This document shows, in pieces, positions 1 through 8,109 of a stretch of 52,680 nucleotides of DNA (its first letter is position 1; each line of letters starts with the position of its first letter). The stretch comes from Rhizorhapis suberifaciens (GTDB taxonomy: Bacteria; Pseudomonadota; Alphaproteobacteria; Sphingomonadales; Sphingomonadaceae): positions 1-52,680 of the forward strand of contig NZ_JACHOV010000014.1 in assembly GCF_014200045.1 (NCBI RefSeq). The letters run 5' to 3'. The notes under the pieces were generated by a model that did not search any database, was not told the origin of the DNA, and saw only the letters and a program-made list of their open reading frames with translations. Both the position numbers and the translations under genes were made by a program.

Positions 1-95
1 CCGCCCTGCCCCACGCTTCCGGCGCGGTGGCTCGCTTGCCTGATTGGCCCTCAAACGGTCCACCTCGCTTGCCGGGATGGGCACGTTGTCGAACC
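1..95. repeat. Terminal redundancy marking circular closure (left copy)
   Basis: These 95 bases are identical to the last 95 bases of the window. An exact end-to-end repeat that cuts through an open reading frame, and restores it when joined, is what a linearised circular assembly looks like. The circle is therefore 52,585 bp and one copy is an artefact of presentation, not a biological repeat. Confidence 0.95.
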
Positions 96-216
96 CGTGC
101 CGCTGCGCCGTCTCCTTGGCGCTGTCGTGGCCTGTGGAAGCGTCAGGCTCCACGCTCCGCACCGATGCTAGGGGAAGGCTGAGATTGCGCCTCTGTGGCT
201 TCTGTGGCTCGCTCAT
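1..216 (-). CDS. Ribbon-helix-helix partition partner of ParA (N-terminal part, crosses the join)
   Basis: This is the first part of a 115-residue protein whose remainder lies at the right end of the window. The ATG at 214-216 overlaps the parA stop codon (ATGA), so the two genes are translationally coupled. The N-terminal half is polar and probably disordered, with basic residues in MSEPQKPQRRN. The C-terminal half resembles a ribbon-helix-helix DNA-binding domain. A small RHH protein directly after a 224-residue ParA without an HTH is the type Ib arrangement (ParG-like), so it probably binds the centromere and its own promoter and stimulates ParA. The function is inferred from context and fold; sequence identity to known ParG proteins was not tested. 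Confidence 0.8.
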   Translation of the reverse strand, partial: MSEPQKPQRRNLSLPLASVRSVEPDASTGHDSAKETAQRHGFDNVPIPASEVDRLRANQASEPPRRKRGAGR

Positions 217-887
217 GCGGCTTTCTCCTGATCGGCCAGGATTGCGTCGGCTACCGCATTCGCCAGCGCCGTCCCTTCCGCCCTCGCCTTCTCGGTGCCT
301 GGCACTTCGTCACGGGGGAGCTGGTCAAGCGTGGTGCAGTAGGAAAACAAACTCTTGTAAGCCGTGCGCTCCACAAGCTGGCCGATGACCGGCACGCCAG
401 CCTCGGCCAGTTGTCCTGCCAATGCTGCAAACTCGCGCGACTGGAACCCAGTCGAAACGCGGGTCCAAAGCAACCCGTGTGGAACGCTGCGCCCGTGCCT
501 GCTCGGCGTGTCCAGAACGACGCGCACGGTCGCTATGGCGTCCTCTACGTCCGCCGCCGATGGGTTGGCCGGAATGATGACAAAATTGGCGTGGGCGATG
601 GCGAGTGGGACGACCATGTTCGCGCTTCCCTCCACGTCTACGATCACGATCTGCGCTTCGCTCTCGGCTGCGCGGATTGTCGAGACGATCGTATCGGCCT
701 TCGCGCTGACAACGCCGATCCGCGGGCCGGTCTGCCCTGCCTCGCCCCATCGCATGACGCGCTGGCGAGGATCCGCGTCTATGATCCGGACGGTATAACC
801 CTGCTCGGCATACGCGCCGGCTAGGGCGATCGCCGTCGTGGACTTGCCGCAACCTCCTTTCGGGGATGCTAGGGCGATAACTGCCAT
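213..887 (-). CDS. parA: ParA-family partition ATPase
   Basis: A 224-residue ParA/MinD-type ATPase that would position plasmid copies before division. The deviant Walker A motif KGGCGKST is at residues 10-17, the Walker A' segment IIDADP at 35-40, and a Walker B-like IVIVDVEG near residue 80. There is no N-terminal helix-turn-helix, which places it with the short type Ib ParAs. The ATG at 887 is preceded by GGAAAG, and the 3' end overlaps the start of the RHH partner gene. The AT-rich repeated stretch upstream is the likely promoter and centromere. The family call is secure; the type Ib subtype is inferred from length and partner. Confidence 0.93.
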   Translation of the reverse strand: MAVIALASPKGGCGKSTTAIALAGAYAEQGYTVRIIDADPRQRVMRWGEAGQTGPRIGVVSAKADTIVSTIRAAESEAQIVIVDVEGSANMVVPLAIAHANFVIIPANPSAADVEDAIATVRVVLDTPSRHGRSVPHGLLWTRVSTGFQSREFAALAGQLAEAGVPVIGQLVERTAYKSLFSYCTTLDQLPRDEVPGTEKARAEGTALANAVADAILADQEKAA

Positions 888-1078
888 TTGCTTTCCTTTG
901 CATGTCTCAACATCCCTTTAGCTGCATTTAGGCGGCACAGGGCATACATTGAACATACTTGAACAGGAAAGCCATGGGAAGCCATTTCATACACATCAAA
1001 GCTATTTGCAGGCCTGTAAATGCAATGCTATGTTTTTACATGTATTTTGAAGGCATATAAATTACATGTAATCTAAAG
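888..1078. promoter_or_regulatory. AT-rich parA upstream region, candidate centromere/operator
   Basis: This 191-bp gap is strikingly AT-rich for the plasmid. It contains TTACATGTA at 1036-1044 and again at 1062-1070; the second sits inside the palindrome ATTACATGTAAT. The copies are 26 bp apart. A GAAC-N6-GAAC direct repeat lies at 951-964. In type Ib systems the partition site and the autoregulated promoter lie upstream of parA, so this is the best candidate. Binding is inferred, not shown. Confidence 0.5.
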
Positions 1079-1270
1079 CTAGGGCTGGGCCTTGGTGTGG
1101 CTCTTACCCTTGATTCCCGCGCGAACCGAACGAATGGCTTTCTCCAAGTCGCCGGCGAACGCGGCCCCTAGAAGACCCTCACTTTCGGCCAGACACATCG
1201 CCCGATTGACTAGGGCAACCGCGGCCTCGATCCGCTCCTGTCGTCCAGTTCCGTTCACATGATCCGGCAC
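1079..1270 (-). CDS. Small hypothetical protein (63 aa)
   Basis: A short helical protein with no family that I recognise. The GTG start at 1268-1270 is chosen because AGGAGG lies five bases upstream; an in-frame GTG four codons later is less well placed. It sits between ssb and the parA control region in the same orientation and may be co-transcribed with ssb, although a strong hairpin separates them. The basic tail (KGKSHTK) could suggest nucleic acid contact, but that is speculation. Confidence 0.55.
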   Translation of the reverse strand: MPDHVNGTGRQERIEAAVALVNRAMCLAESEGLLGAAFAGDLEKAIRSVRAGIKGKSHTKAQP

Positions 1271-1308
1271 AAGCGCCTCCTAAGTTCCCGTTTGCCCGTG
1301 GAAGGTAA

Positions 1309-1329
1309 GGGCGGCGCGCAGCGCCGCCC
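1309..1329. terminator. GC-rich hairpin downstream of ssb
   Basis: GGGCGGCGC and GCGCCGCCC pair perfectly around a GCA loop, ten bases past the ssb stop codon. There is no clear T-run on the minus strand, so it may act as an mRNA 3' stabiliser or a weak or factor-assisted terminator. Confidence 0.5.
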
Positions 1330-1338
1330 CCCTTGGCT

Positions 1339-1677
1339 TCAATCCTCGTCGCGATCGTCGTCAGCAGGGCGGTCGTTCTTTGCGATCACTGCCATGCGAT
1401 CAACGATCAGGTCGACGCTGTAAACGGTTTGGCCGTCGCGATCATAGCGGGACTGCCGAACGCGGCCAGTGATGTGCACCAGGTCGCCCTTAGCCATCTT
1501 GGCGGCGCGCTCGATATTCTTGCCGAAACAGGTGACGCGGTTCCAGTGGGTGTCATCCTCCCAATCGTTGCCAACCTTGCGGCCGTAGTTCGCTGCAACG
1601 TCCAGCGTTGCCACCTTCTCCTTGATCTCCGTGCTGCCGATGCGGCCGATGATGCGAAATTCAGCGATGTTCTGCAT
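1339..1677 (-). CDS. ssb: Single-stranded DNA-binding protein (first copy)
   Basis: A 112-residue SSB with the OB-fold pattern: N-terminal MQNIAEFRIIGRIG, then WNRVTCFG and ITGRVRQSRY, and a short acidic tail (DDDRDED) instead of the usual DDDIPF end. The ATG at 1677 is preferred over an upstream alternative because it begins the conserved strand and has AAGGAA upstream. Plasmid SSBs coat the incoming transferred strand and damp the SOS response. Its position about 3.6 kb behind the oriT nick, on the strand that the transferred DNA would template, fits that early role. A second, divergent SSB lies at 28.4-28.7 kb. Confidence 0.93.
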   Translation of the reverse strand: MQNIAEFRIIGRIGSTEIKEKVATLDVAANYGRKVGNDWEDDTHWNRVTCFGKNIERAAKMAKGDLVHITGRVRQSRYDRDGQTVYSVDLIVDRMAVIAKNDRPADDDRDED

Positions 1678-1979
1678 GTCCGTTCCTTCGTGCTGTCGTT
1701 GCTGACGCACTTTGGAGGGGCGGCCCTCCTGACGCGGGCAAGCTGAAAAACGGAGGGTCCGCTTGCGGAAGCCGTAGACGCGCAGCGGCGGTTTTCTGCT
1801 TGGGGTCGAAGGCCCAAACCCGCATGAGGCAGGGGGAGCCGCCCAGGTGCGTCAATCAGCAGCGACGGCACGAAGGGGACATGCTCGCTCGCATTACCAT
1901 AAACGCCCAGGCCAACAGGTAGGAAGCTGGCGTCCTGGGTGTAGCACTTTGAGGTCGGGGGCAGGGGAGGGGGCCCCCA
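1678..1979. other. Noncoding gap between ssb and resolvase
   Basis: About 300 bp with no convincing gene. It contains the ssb ribosome-binding region, a small TCCGC-TT-GCGGA hairpin near 1757-1768, and a GGGGGCCCCC palindrome at 1969-1978 directly before the resolvase stop codon. I saw no copy here of the structured element found upstream of the ParB-like and ardC genes. Confidence 0.5.
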
Positions 1980-2561
1980 TCAAACATTCACAGGTTCGGC
2001 CACCTTCTCCGCGCTCAACCGCTTGTAGATGGCTTGGCGAGTGACGTTCAGGAGCTCCGCAATCGCCACCACGCTCATCTTGTGCGGCTCGGCCAGCAGC
2101 GACTTGGCCTGCTTCCATTGATCGTCGGTGATCGACACAGGGCGGCCCAGCTTCTTGCCGGCGCGCCGCGCAGATTGAAGCCCGGCGTTGGTGCGCTCGC
2201 GGATCACGTCTCGCTCAAATTGCGCGAACGCCCCAACCATGTGGAAGAACAATCGGCCTGCCGGTGTCACCGTCTCGATCTGCTCGGTGAGGGAGCTGAA
2301 ACCTAAGCCTAGGCTTCCCAACATTTCCAGTTCGATGATTAAGCTAGGGAGGGAGCGGCCAAGACGATCAAGGCGCCAAACCATGATCTCATCTCCGGCT
2401 CGAGCATGGCGGAGCATGTCTCCATATGCTGGCTTGAACACGATCGAGCCGCTGACGCCCTGGTCCTCGAAAATCCGTTCTGCGCCAGCGGCGCGAAGGG
2501 CTTCGATCTGCAGGGCCAAGTTTTGCTCACCGGTGCTGACACGGGCATATCCGAGCTTCAT
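1980..2561 (-). CDS. Serine recombinase, resolvase/invertase family
   Basis: A 193-residue small serine recombinase. The active-site block is YARVST with Arg7 and the nucleophile Ser9. The second arginine cluster, RLDRLGRS, is near residues 63-70, followed by the long E-helix and a C-terminal helix-turn-helix (VVAIAELLNVTRQAIYKRL). The length and layout are those of Tn3-type resolvases and Pin/Hin invertases, so it should cut and religate short sites through 5'-phosphoserine links. Likely jobs are plasmid dimer resolution or mobility of neighbouring cargo. A candidate res arm lies just upstream. No transposase is nearby, so it is not an intact Tn3 element. Confidence 0.92.
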   Translation of the reverse strand: MKLGYARVSTGEQNLALQIEALRAAGAERIFEDQGVSGSIVFKPAYGDMLRHARAGDEIMVWRLDRLGRSLPSLIIELEMLGSLGLGFSSLTEQIETVTPAGRLFFHMVGAFAQFERDVIRERTNAGLQSARRAGKKLGRPVSITDDQWKQAKSLLAEPHKMSVVAIAELLNVTRQAIYKRLSAEKVAEPVNV

Positions 2562-2610
2562 GTGCCGTTCTCCATTTGTACCGGATGAACGCTAGAGTGA
2601 GGCGGGCGAG

Positions 2611-2648
2611 TGTCAACTTAATGCGAAGATAAATTAAATTAGTTGTCA
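2611..2648. promoter_or_regulatory. Imperfect dyad upstream of resolvase, candidate res subsite
   Basis: TGTCAACTTAAT and AATTAGTTGTCA form an imperfect 12-bp inverted repeat around an AT-rich centre, about 50 bp upstream of the resolvase start. The size and position suit a serine recombinase subsite that would also overlap its promoter. No crossover dinucleotide can be assigned from sequence alone. Confidence 0.4.
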
Positions 2649-2672
2649 GATCGGAGGTTGGTCCGCTTTCTG

Positions 2673-3338
2673 CTACGTCTCCCGCTTTCCAACGAGGGGC
2701 AGGGGGCCTTGATCCTTGCCTTTCTCGCCATTTCGTAACTCGCGAGCGATCTTGGCTAACAGCGTCCGGCTACATCCAGTTGCATCCATCACCTCTCGCC
2801 AAGTGCGTCCATCACCAAGCATGGACGCTATAGCGACGTTACGCGCTTTGTTCTCAGGCCGCCCCTTATATAGTCCCGCAGCCTTGGCACGTGCCGTCCC
2901 TTCGGACTGGCGGCGGCGGCGATCCTCATAGTCCTTTCGTGCAACCGCCGCGAGCACGTCGAGCATCATGTTGTTGATCGCAGAGAACATGCGTGCGGTA
3001 AAATCGTCGCCAGGAGTTGCGAGGCTCCATGAAGTCGGCAAATCCAAGGCGACGATCCGCACCTGTTTAGCGTCGATCTCCGATCGCAGCTTTATCCAAT
3101 CTGGAGAGGTGAGGCGCGAAAGCCTATCAACCTGTTCGACCAAAAGAATGTCGCCAGGTTCGCAATCTGCCAACAAGCGGAACAACTCGGGCCGATCAAG
3201 CTTCGCGCCACTCTCGTTCTCCATATAACGGGCAGCTATTCGCAAACCTCGCCCGGCCGCGAAGGCGTCAAGGGCACCTCGCGCGCGCGAAGCATCCTGT
3301 TGAGCGGTTGAAGCACGTAGATAGGCACGGACAAACAT
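2673..3338 (-). CDS. Second serine recombinase, resolvase family
   Basis: A 221-residue recombinase that is clearly different from its neighbour. The N-terminus reads YLRASTAQQDA with Arg8 and nucleophile Ser10; VEQVDRLSRL supplies the second arginine motif. A helix-turn-helix (TWREVMDATGCSRTLLAKI) is near the C-terminus. The ATG at 3338 faces a region with two copies of TGGTCAGTCCT, a possible recombination site. It lies at the edge of the only block of plus-strand cargo in this half of the plasmid, so it may have brought in that block. Catalytic residues look intact. Confidence 0.9.
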   Translation of the reverse strand: MFVRAYLRASTAQQDASRARGALDAFAAGRGLRIAARYMENESGAKLDRPELFRLLADCEPGDILLVEQVDRLSRLTSPDWIKLRSEIDAKQVRIVALDLPTSWSLATPGDDFTARMFSAINNMMLDVLAAVARKDYEDRRRRQSEGTARAKAAGLYKGRPENKARNVAIASMLGDGRTWREVMDATGCSRTLLAKIARELRNGEKGKDQGPLPLVGKRET

Positions 3339-3351
3339 GAATGGTCTCTTT

Positions 3352-3425
3352 TGGTCAGTCCTTTTTAGCGCGGTCCTTTTTACGTTGTCAAACGGCTATA
3401 ATCAGACCGGCCTATGGTCAGTCCT
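3352..3425. repeat. Direct repeats TGGTCAGTCCT beside the second recombinase
   Basis: The 11-mer TGGTCAGTCCT occurs at 3352-3362 and 3415-3425, with the related CGGTCCTTTT at 3371-3380 and an inverted CCGGTCTGAT-type half near 3401-3410. The layout resembles a multi-subsite res region for the adjacent recombinase, or its operators. The assignment rests on position and repetition only. Confidence 0.4.
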
Positions 3426-3625
3426 ATAAAGGTATACCCAAAACACACCATCAACAAAGGGATAAGGAGGGAAGAGCTCAAACACCAATGACGCACCCCG
3501 TAGCATTGGTGGACAGAGTTTTGCGCCGCTTTATGGAGAGGCGGATCGCGCCTCCGGGCCGCAGTTTGAAAACCCTACCAAGAAAGCGGGGATCGTTGCC
3601 CGGCATGACAGCGACCTTTGGAGAA

Positions 3626-4042
3626 ATGACCATGTTCGGATCACCCTCAAAAATGACTCCTCAGGCGGAAGCGGCCTATCTGATCAAGGAGATCCAGGAT
3701 ACCCGCACCGCCTACGACAATGCGACCGTCGACAAATGGCGTGCGCAACATCTCAGTACAATCGGTCTGCGTCTTAGCGCCCTGATCCGCGCCGCTCGTA
3801 AGGCAATCGACACCGGTCTTGCTTCGAGCCGAACCACACAGGACTCCGACCTGTGTGACAACCTCGAAGCCCGGGCTGGCCAATATCTCAACACAGCCGC
3901 CCGTGTCTCTGCAATGCTCGAGCACGAATGGCCCCGCGACATCCAACAAGAGATTGATACACAAACTGACGAGCTCATCGCAGCCGCTGACGTGATGCTC
4001 TCTGAGCTAGGTGCAGTCGTTGCGCGATACCCGGCGCTCTAA
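3626..4042 (+). CDS. Hypothetical helical protein (138 aa)
   Basis: No family is recognised. The protein is almost entirely helical (for example AAYLIKEIQDTRTAYDNATV) with no membrane segments or cysteine clusters. The frame is open much further upstream (from 3341, and an ATG at 3488), but ATG 3626 has GGAGA seven bases before it, and the upstream stretch overlaps the recombinase repeat region. It is the first gene of the plus-strand block that ends with the restriction genes. A role in that module is possible but unsupported. Confidence 0.55.
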   Translation: MTMFGSPSKMTPQAEAAYLIKEIQDTRTAYDNATVDKWRAQHLSTIGLRLSALIRAARKAIDTGLASSRTTQDSDLCDNLEARAGQYLNTAARVSAMLEHEWPRDIQQEIDTQTDELIAAADVMLSELGAVVARYPAL

Positions 4043-4222
4043 TCCGATTTGGCGATTTGCCAGACAACGCCAAGCTCCAATGGATCTGTCGAGTTGAGCA
4101 GTTTAATCCAGAATTCGTTCTTTCTGGCTTTCCCGATTTCCGGCTTGCCAGAAAAGCGGAAATTGGTATCCATCATACCCGTCACGCGAATGGTTTGATG
4201 GCGCGTTGCTAGGGAATGTCAG
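4043..4222. other. Noncoding gap before the restriction module
   Basis: A relatively AT-rich 180-bp stretch with no gene. It probably holds the promoter for the small RHH protein and the methylase; no clear promoter hexamers or dyads stand out. Confidence 0.4.
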
Positions 4223-4411
4223 ATGGCAAATAGTGAGAGCGAGGGTCTTGCCCCAGATGGCGCCGTAGACAGCGAAAACAAATCACTAAATTTCAAGGTA
4301 AGCCTCGAATTCAAAAAAGAGTTCAAAGGGTTCGCTGGTTCGGAGGGGATCACGATGACCGATCTCCTAAAAGAAGGATTCCTGCTGTCGAAAAAGAAAC
4401 GGCAGAAATAA
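4223..4411 (+). CDS. Small ribbon-helix-helix-like protein (62 aa), possible controller of the restriction module
   Basis: The C-terminal two thirds (NFKVSLEFKKEFKGFA, then EGITMTDLLKEGF) have the pattern of an Arc/ParG-type ribbon-helix-helix: one strand, a charged helix, a turn and a second helix. The first 20 residues are polar and probably flexible. AGGGA precedes the ATG by eight bases. It ends 49 bp before the methylase start and shares its strand, the place where restriction systems often carry a controller protein. Controllers are usually XRE-type HTH proteins, so an RHH in this role would be unusual. It is more AT-rich than the backbone genes. Function is inferred from position. Confidence 0.65.
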   Translation: MANSESEGLAPDGAVDSENKSLNFKVSLEFKKEFKGFAGSEGITMTDLLKEGFLLSKKKRQK

Positions 4412-4460
4412 TGGGTTTCTCACATCAGTTAACAGCCATCAGCAATGTCAGGTGGCAACG

Positions 4461-7334
4461 ATGACGGTTCACGCATCGCCCCATTCTTTCGAGGGCGCTG
4501 AGTGGCTTTTTGCCATTGGCACAAGTACCGCTCTGCCTTCGGTGGACGGTCTTGTGGCGGTGAAGGATTTCGATCCGAACGGCCAATCGCCCGATGTTGT
4601 CTCCGTAATTGAGCGGGCGGATAGCTACGGTGCTCGCGCCGTGTTTTTCGAAGCACCGCGTCAGGGACGCGCGCCGGTTGCTCAGGCCTTCATCTTTGAT
4701 GCGAAAGATCACGCCGACGACGCAAGCTTCGCTGCGCTCCACAAGCGCTTGTGGAGCTGGGGCGGCGTACCGTTGCTCTACCGCGTCGGGCCTGGCTTTA
4801 TTCAACTGTTCCGATGCGTTCATGAGCCGGACTTTGTCGGGTCTGACGAAGTTCCGATATGCAATCCCATTCGGACCTTGAAGCTTGGCGCAGAGATCTC
4901 CGAGGCCGACATCTGGTGGGATGCACAGCGGATCCGCAACGGCGCGATTTGGGATGATCCTGAGGCCTGCGACCTCATGCTCTCGGCTACGAAGTCGGCG
5001 CACCGCAAGCTGGTCGCAGGCGTCAGAGCGCTTGCCCATCAATTAACTGAAAGTCACCTACTCAACGCGCGCTTGCGCCGCAGACTCCTAATATTGTCCT
5101 TACTGATCGCCTATCTAGAAGAGCGCTCGGTACTGTTGCCCGATGATTTCGATCGAGCTTTGCCTGGTGCCACCCGTTTCTTCGAGGTGTTGGGGAATGG
5201 CCCAGCGTTGGTTTCTCTCCTTGAAGCGCTCGAAGAGCGTTTTAACGGTCATGTATTCACACTAGAGAATGGCGAACGCGATGCTCTGTCGTTGAGTACC
5301 GAGCTTGATCGATACGCACGTCTCGTTCAGGGTTATGAAGATGAAGGGGGGCAGATTAGTTTCTGGCGCCTCTACTCCTTCCGCGATTTGCCAGTGGAGC
5401 TGATCAGCAACATCTACCAGCTCTTCGTCAAGGATGCAGCCAGCTCGATTTACACGCCTCCGGCCCTTGTTCGCCTGATGCTAGAGGAGACGCTTAGCTG
5501 GGATCGCATCGCGAGCCTCATGGCAAGCGATGGCGTCATCCTCGATCCGGCCTGTGGGTCGGGCGTCTTCCTAGTCGAAGCCTATAAAAGGCTCGTTTTA
5601 CATTGGCGTGCGAACAACAAGTGGGAACGTCCGGGAGTTGAGGTACTTCGCGAACTCCTCCTACGTGTACACGGCGTCGATCTTGAGGATGGAGCCGTAG
5701 AACTAGCGGCTTTTAGTCTCTGCCTTAGCCTTTGTGACGCGTTGGAGCCTGAAGATATCCGTGCGAGCGTCAAGCTCTTCCCTCGGCTTGCCGGCGAGAC
5801 GCTGCACGGGAGCTGTTTCTTTGCGGCTAAAGCCGCAGGTCTAATCAGCGCGAATGTAGCGATTATCGTGGGAAATCCTCCATTTGAATCCAAGCTTACA
5901 ACGGATGGGGCGCGAAAGGGCGCCGCAGCGTTCTCTAAAGTCCATGGCAAGCTGCCCGACAACCAGCTTGCCTATCTCTTTCTGCACGATGCAATGGACT
6001 TGCTGGTGCCTGGCGGCCTCTTGGCGATGGTCGAGCCGGCAGGCTTCCTTTACAATCAGAACGTCTCTGCATTCCGGCGCGGCTTTTTTAAGCGCTGGCG
6101 AGCGCGCGAAATCCTCGACTTTGTTTCTGTCCGCGGCCTTTTCAAAAAGGGTGAAGCAGACCCAAAGGTTGTGGTTGTTCTTATCGAAGCGTCTGAGCCT
6201 GCGGAGCAGAATACTATACTCCATGCTGTTTTCCGCCGGAATGGTCGCGCGATTGCCGAGCAAGGCTTTGATATAGACTATTACGATCTTTATTGGTTGC
6301 ACCAACCCGACATTATGGCGTCTCAGGATATTTGGCGGGCCAATCTGTTGGGCGGAGCGCGGCCGCGCGCGCTAATTGAACGGCTGAGAAGCTATCCAAC
6401 GCTGCGTGACCTCGCCAAAGCTCGAGGATGGGACGCCGGCGAAGGTTACATCGCGGGAAAAAAGAAAATTTCTCGGCCTGCCAGCCATCTCATTGGCAAA
6501 CACGTGCTCCCAACGGAAGCGCTGTCAGAGACTGGAATTGACGCGAACGCCATCAAGACAATTCCCGATCAGCCAATCAAAGATGTTAAGAGCGCGAAGC
6601 GCTTCACGCCACCGTTCCTCCTCATCAAGGAAAATGATGAGCTTCATCACGGCCTCTGGGAAGGCCATTACTTAGCTTACAAACACCGCATCGTTGGCTT
6701 AGCAGCGGATCGAAAGGATCTCCCGCTTCTGAAGGCGGTGGAAGCTTGGCTCACTACAGAGCGGATTGTTCTGCAAGCCTATGTCGCTGGGGTCAGTCCC
6801 AGCATGTTCGTGCAACGAGCAACGGCAATCCTGAGCGCAGACATTCTGGCGTTGCCATATCCCGAAGGTGAAAATCTCGATCTCAGCGCCAATGAACGTA
6901 TCGTTGCACAGGACATTGTCGACTATCAGCGCGACTTTATTCGTCGCGGTGCTGACTCAAATGTCATGAAGCGCGTACCAGAGGAGGCCCTCGGCACCTT
7001 TGACGAGGTGCTGATCGATCAAATCAACCTTGTATATGGCCGCAACCCCCTACGTGTGCTCCAGGCACATGAATGGGCGGGAGCAATCTGCAAAGCCTAC
7101 GCTTTTGGTGAGGGCAACGTCGACTGGTCAGGCGCTGGGGAGCTTCGCCAAAAACTCGATGCCTTGCTGCATGAGCGCCGCCAGTCAGGTCTTATGATCA
7201 CGCGTATCACGCGGCTTTACGATCAGAATTTCATCTTTCTACTTAAGCCGGACCGACACCGGTTTTGGACCCGCTCGATCGCGCTTCGAGATGCTGATGA
7301 CGTCTTGGCTGATCTGCGCGCGCAGGGCTTCTAA
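4461..7334 (+). CDS. Large N6-adenine DNA methyltransferase of a restriction-modification module
   Basis: A 957-residue class I methyltransferase of the Eco57I/N6_Mtase type. It has a motif X-like YTPPALVRLML just before motif I DPACGSGVFL (D362), an acidic motif II region GVDLEDGAVELA, and catalytic motif IV NPPF at 472-475. About 330 residues precede the catalytic domain, and about 400 residues after it could hold the target-recognition domain. ATG 4461 is preferred over GTG 4452 because AGGTGG lies five bases upstream of the ATG. No PD-(D/E)xK nuclease motif was recognised in this protein, and the next gene, two bases away, carries one, so the pair looks like a split methylase/nuclease system. 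Recognition sequence unknown. Confidence 0.85.
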   Translation: MTVHASPHSFEGAEWLFAIGTSTALPSVDGLVAVKDFDPNGQSPDVVSVIERADSYGARAVFFEAPRQGRAPVAQAFIFDAKDHADDASFAALHKRLWSWGGVPLLYRVGPGFIQLFRCVHEPDFVGSDEVPICNPIRTLKLGAEISEADIWWDAQRIRNGAIWDDPEACDLMLSATKSAHRKLVAGVRALAHQLTESHLLNARLRRRLLILSLLIAYLEERSVLLPDDFDRALPGATRFFEVLGNGPALVSLLEALEERFNGHVFTLENGERDALSLSTELDRYARLVQGYEDEGGQISFWRLYSFRDLPVELISNIYQLFVKDAASSIYTPPALVRLMLEETLSWDRIASLMASDGVILDPACGSGVFLVEAYKRLVLHWRANNKWERPGVEVLRELLLRVHGVDLEDGAVELAAFSLCLSLCDALEPEDIRASVKLFPRLAGETLHGSCFFAAKAAGLISANVAIIVGNPPFESKLTTDGARKGAAAFSKVHGKLPDNQLAYLFLHDAMDLLVPGGLLAMVEPAGFLYNQNVSAFRRGFFKRWRAREILDFVSVRGLFKKGEADPKVVVVLIEASEPAEQNTILHAVFRRNGRAIAEQGFDIDYYDLYWLHQPDIMASQDIWRANLLGGARPRALIERLRSYPTLRDLAKARGWDAGEGYIAGKKKISRPASHLIGKHVLPTEALSETGIDANAIKTIPDQPIKDVKSAKRFTPPFLLIKENDELHHGLWEGHYLAYKHRIVGLAADRKDLPLLKAVEAWLTTERIVLQAYVAGVSPSMFVQRATAILSADILALPYPEGENLDLSANERIVAQDIVDYQRDFIRRGADSNVMKRVPEEALGTFDEVLIDQINLVYGRNPLRVLQAHEWAGAICKAYAFGEGNVDWSGAGELRQKLDALLHERRQSGLMITRITRLYDQNFIFLLKPDRHRFWTRSIALRDADDVLADLRAQGF

Positions 7335-7336
7335 AG

Positions 7337-8053
7337 ATGATTGCTGAAGAAAGTGGGGGCGCGGGATACTCTGGTTCACTAAGCCCTGGCGTTCATCAAG
7401 CGGGCGAATGGCTATCTTCATTAATCGGCTTCATCGGGAGCACTTTGCCTGAGTGGCGAGATGATCCAGCGCGCCCTTTCGAAACAGGGGAAGATATCCT
7501 TACTACCCAGCTTTGTGGGCGCCTAAATAGCCTGACGCGCCACTCCAAAGGCTGGGACATCCTTCAGTTTCGCCGTGAAGAGCCTGATGACGGCAATCGC
7601 TCACGCACACTTGATCTAGTAGCAGCGCCCAACGGTACGGTCATTTGGATCTCAGGGCGAGAATATACTGAATACCAGTTCCTCTTGCCGATAGAATGCA
7701 AGCGCCTCCCAACGCCATCAGGCGCCAAGCGCGACGAACGAGAATATCTGTTTAGCCAATTTAGTTCTACAGGCGGAATCCAGCGTTTCAAAGTCGGCCA
7801 CCATGGATCGAAGCACCTTCGAGCCGCCATGATCGCCTACGTGCAGGACAAAGACGTTATTCACTGGCAGAACCAAATCGATAGTTGGGTGGACGGCATT
7901 GTCGGCGAACCCGTTGCGGGATGGTCACCCTTGGATAAGTTCAAACTCGTCACTCATGATAAAGCAAAAAGAGTCGCGGCGTTTGAATCGAACCATGTTC
8001 GGCAGGCAGGTCTCGAACCGATCCGCATCGATCACCTATGGATTGAGATGTAG
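7337..8053 (+). CDS. Putative PD-(D/E)xK restriction endonuclease
   Basis: A 238-residue protein starting two bases after the methylase stop. It shows a PD-(D/E)xK-like core: Asp93 in TLDLVAAP, then Glu120-Cys-Lys122 in LLPIECKRL, at a typical spacing. A later AMIAYVQDK segment resembles conserved strands in defence-associated nucleases. The upstream methylase suggests it is the cutting subunit. The family is too divergent for me to name, and the nuclease call rests on the motif and the pairing. The gene ends close to the convergent zeta gene. Confidence 0.7.
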   Translation: MIAEESGGAGYSGSLSPGVHQAGEWLSSLIGFIGSTLPEWRDDPARPFETGEDILTTQLCGRLNSLTRHSKGWDILQFRREEPDDGNRSRTLDLVAAPNGTVIWISGREYTEYQFLLPIECKRLPTPSGAKRDEREYLFSQFSSTGGIQRFKVGHHGSKHLRAAMIAYVQDKDVIHWQNQIDSWVDGIVGEPVAGWSPLDKFKLVTHDKAKRVAAFESNHVRQAGLEPIRIDHLWIEM

Positions 8054-8109
8054 GAGGTGTTTCGGTTCTGAAGTAGCTCGAGTCCGAAGGCTTGGGCGGC
8101 CCGCAGACT

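Noticed and set aside
951-964. SOS box near parA (GAAC...GAAC)
   Set aside because: The spacing is six bases, not the seven required for the alphaproteobacterial LexA operator.
1980-3338. Tn3-family transposon
   Set aside because: Two serine recombinases but no TnpA and no 38-bp terminal inverted repeats were seen.
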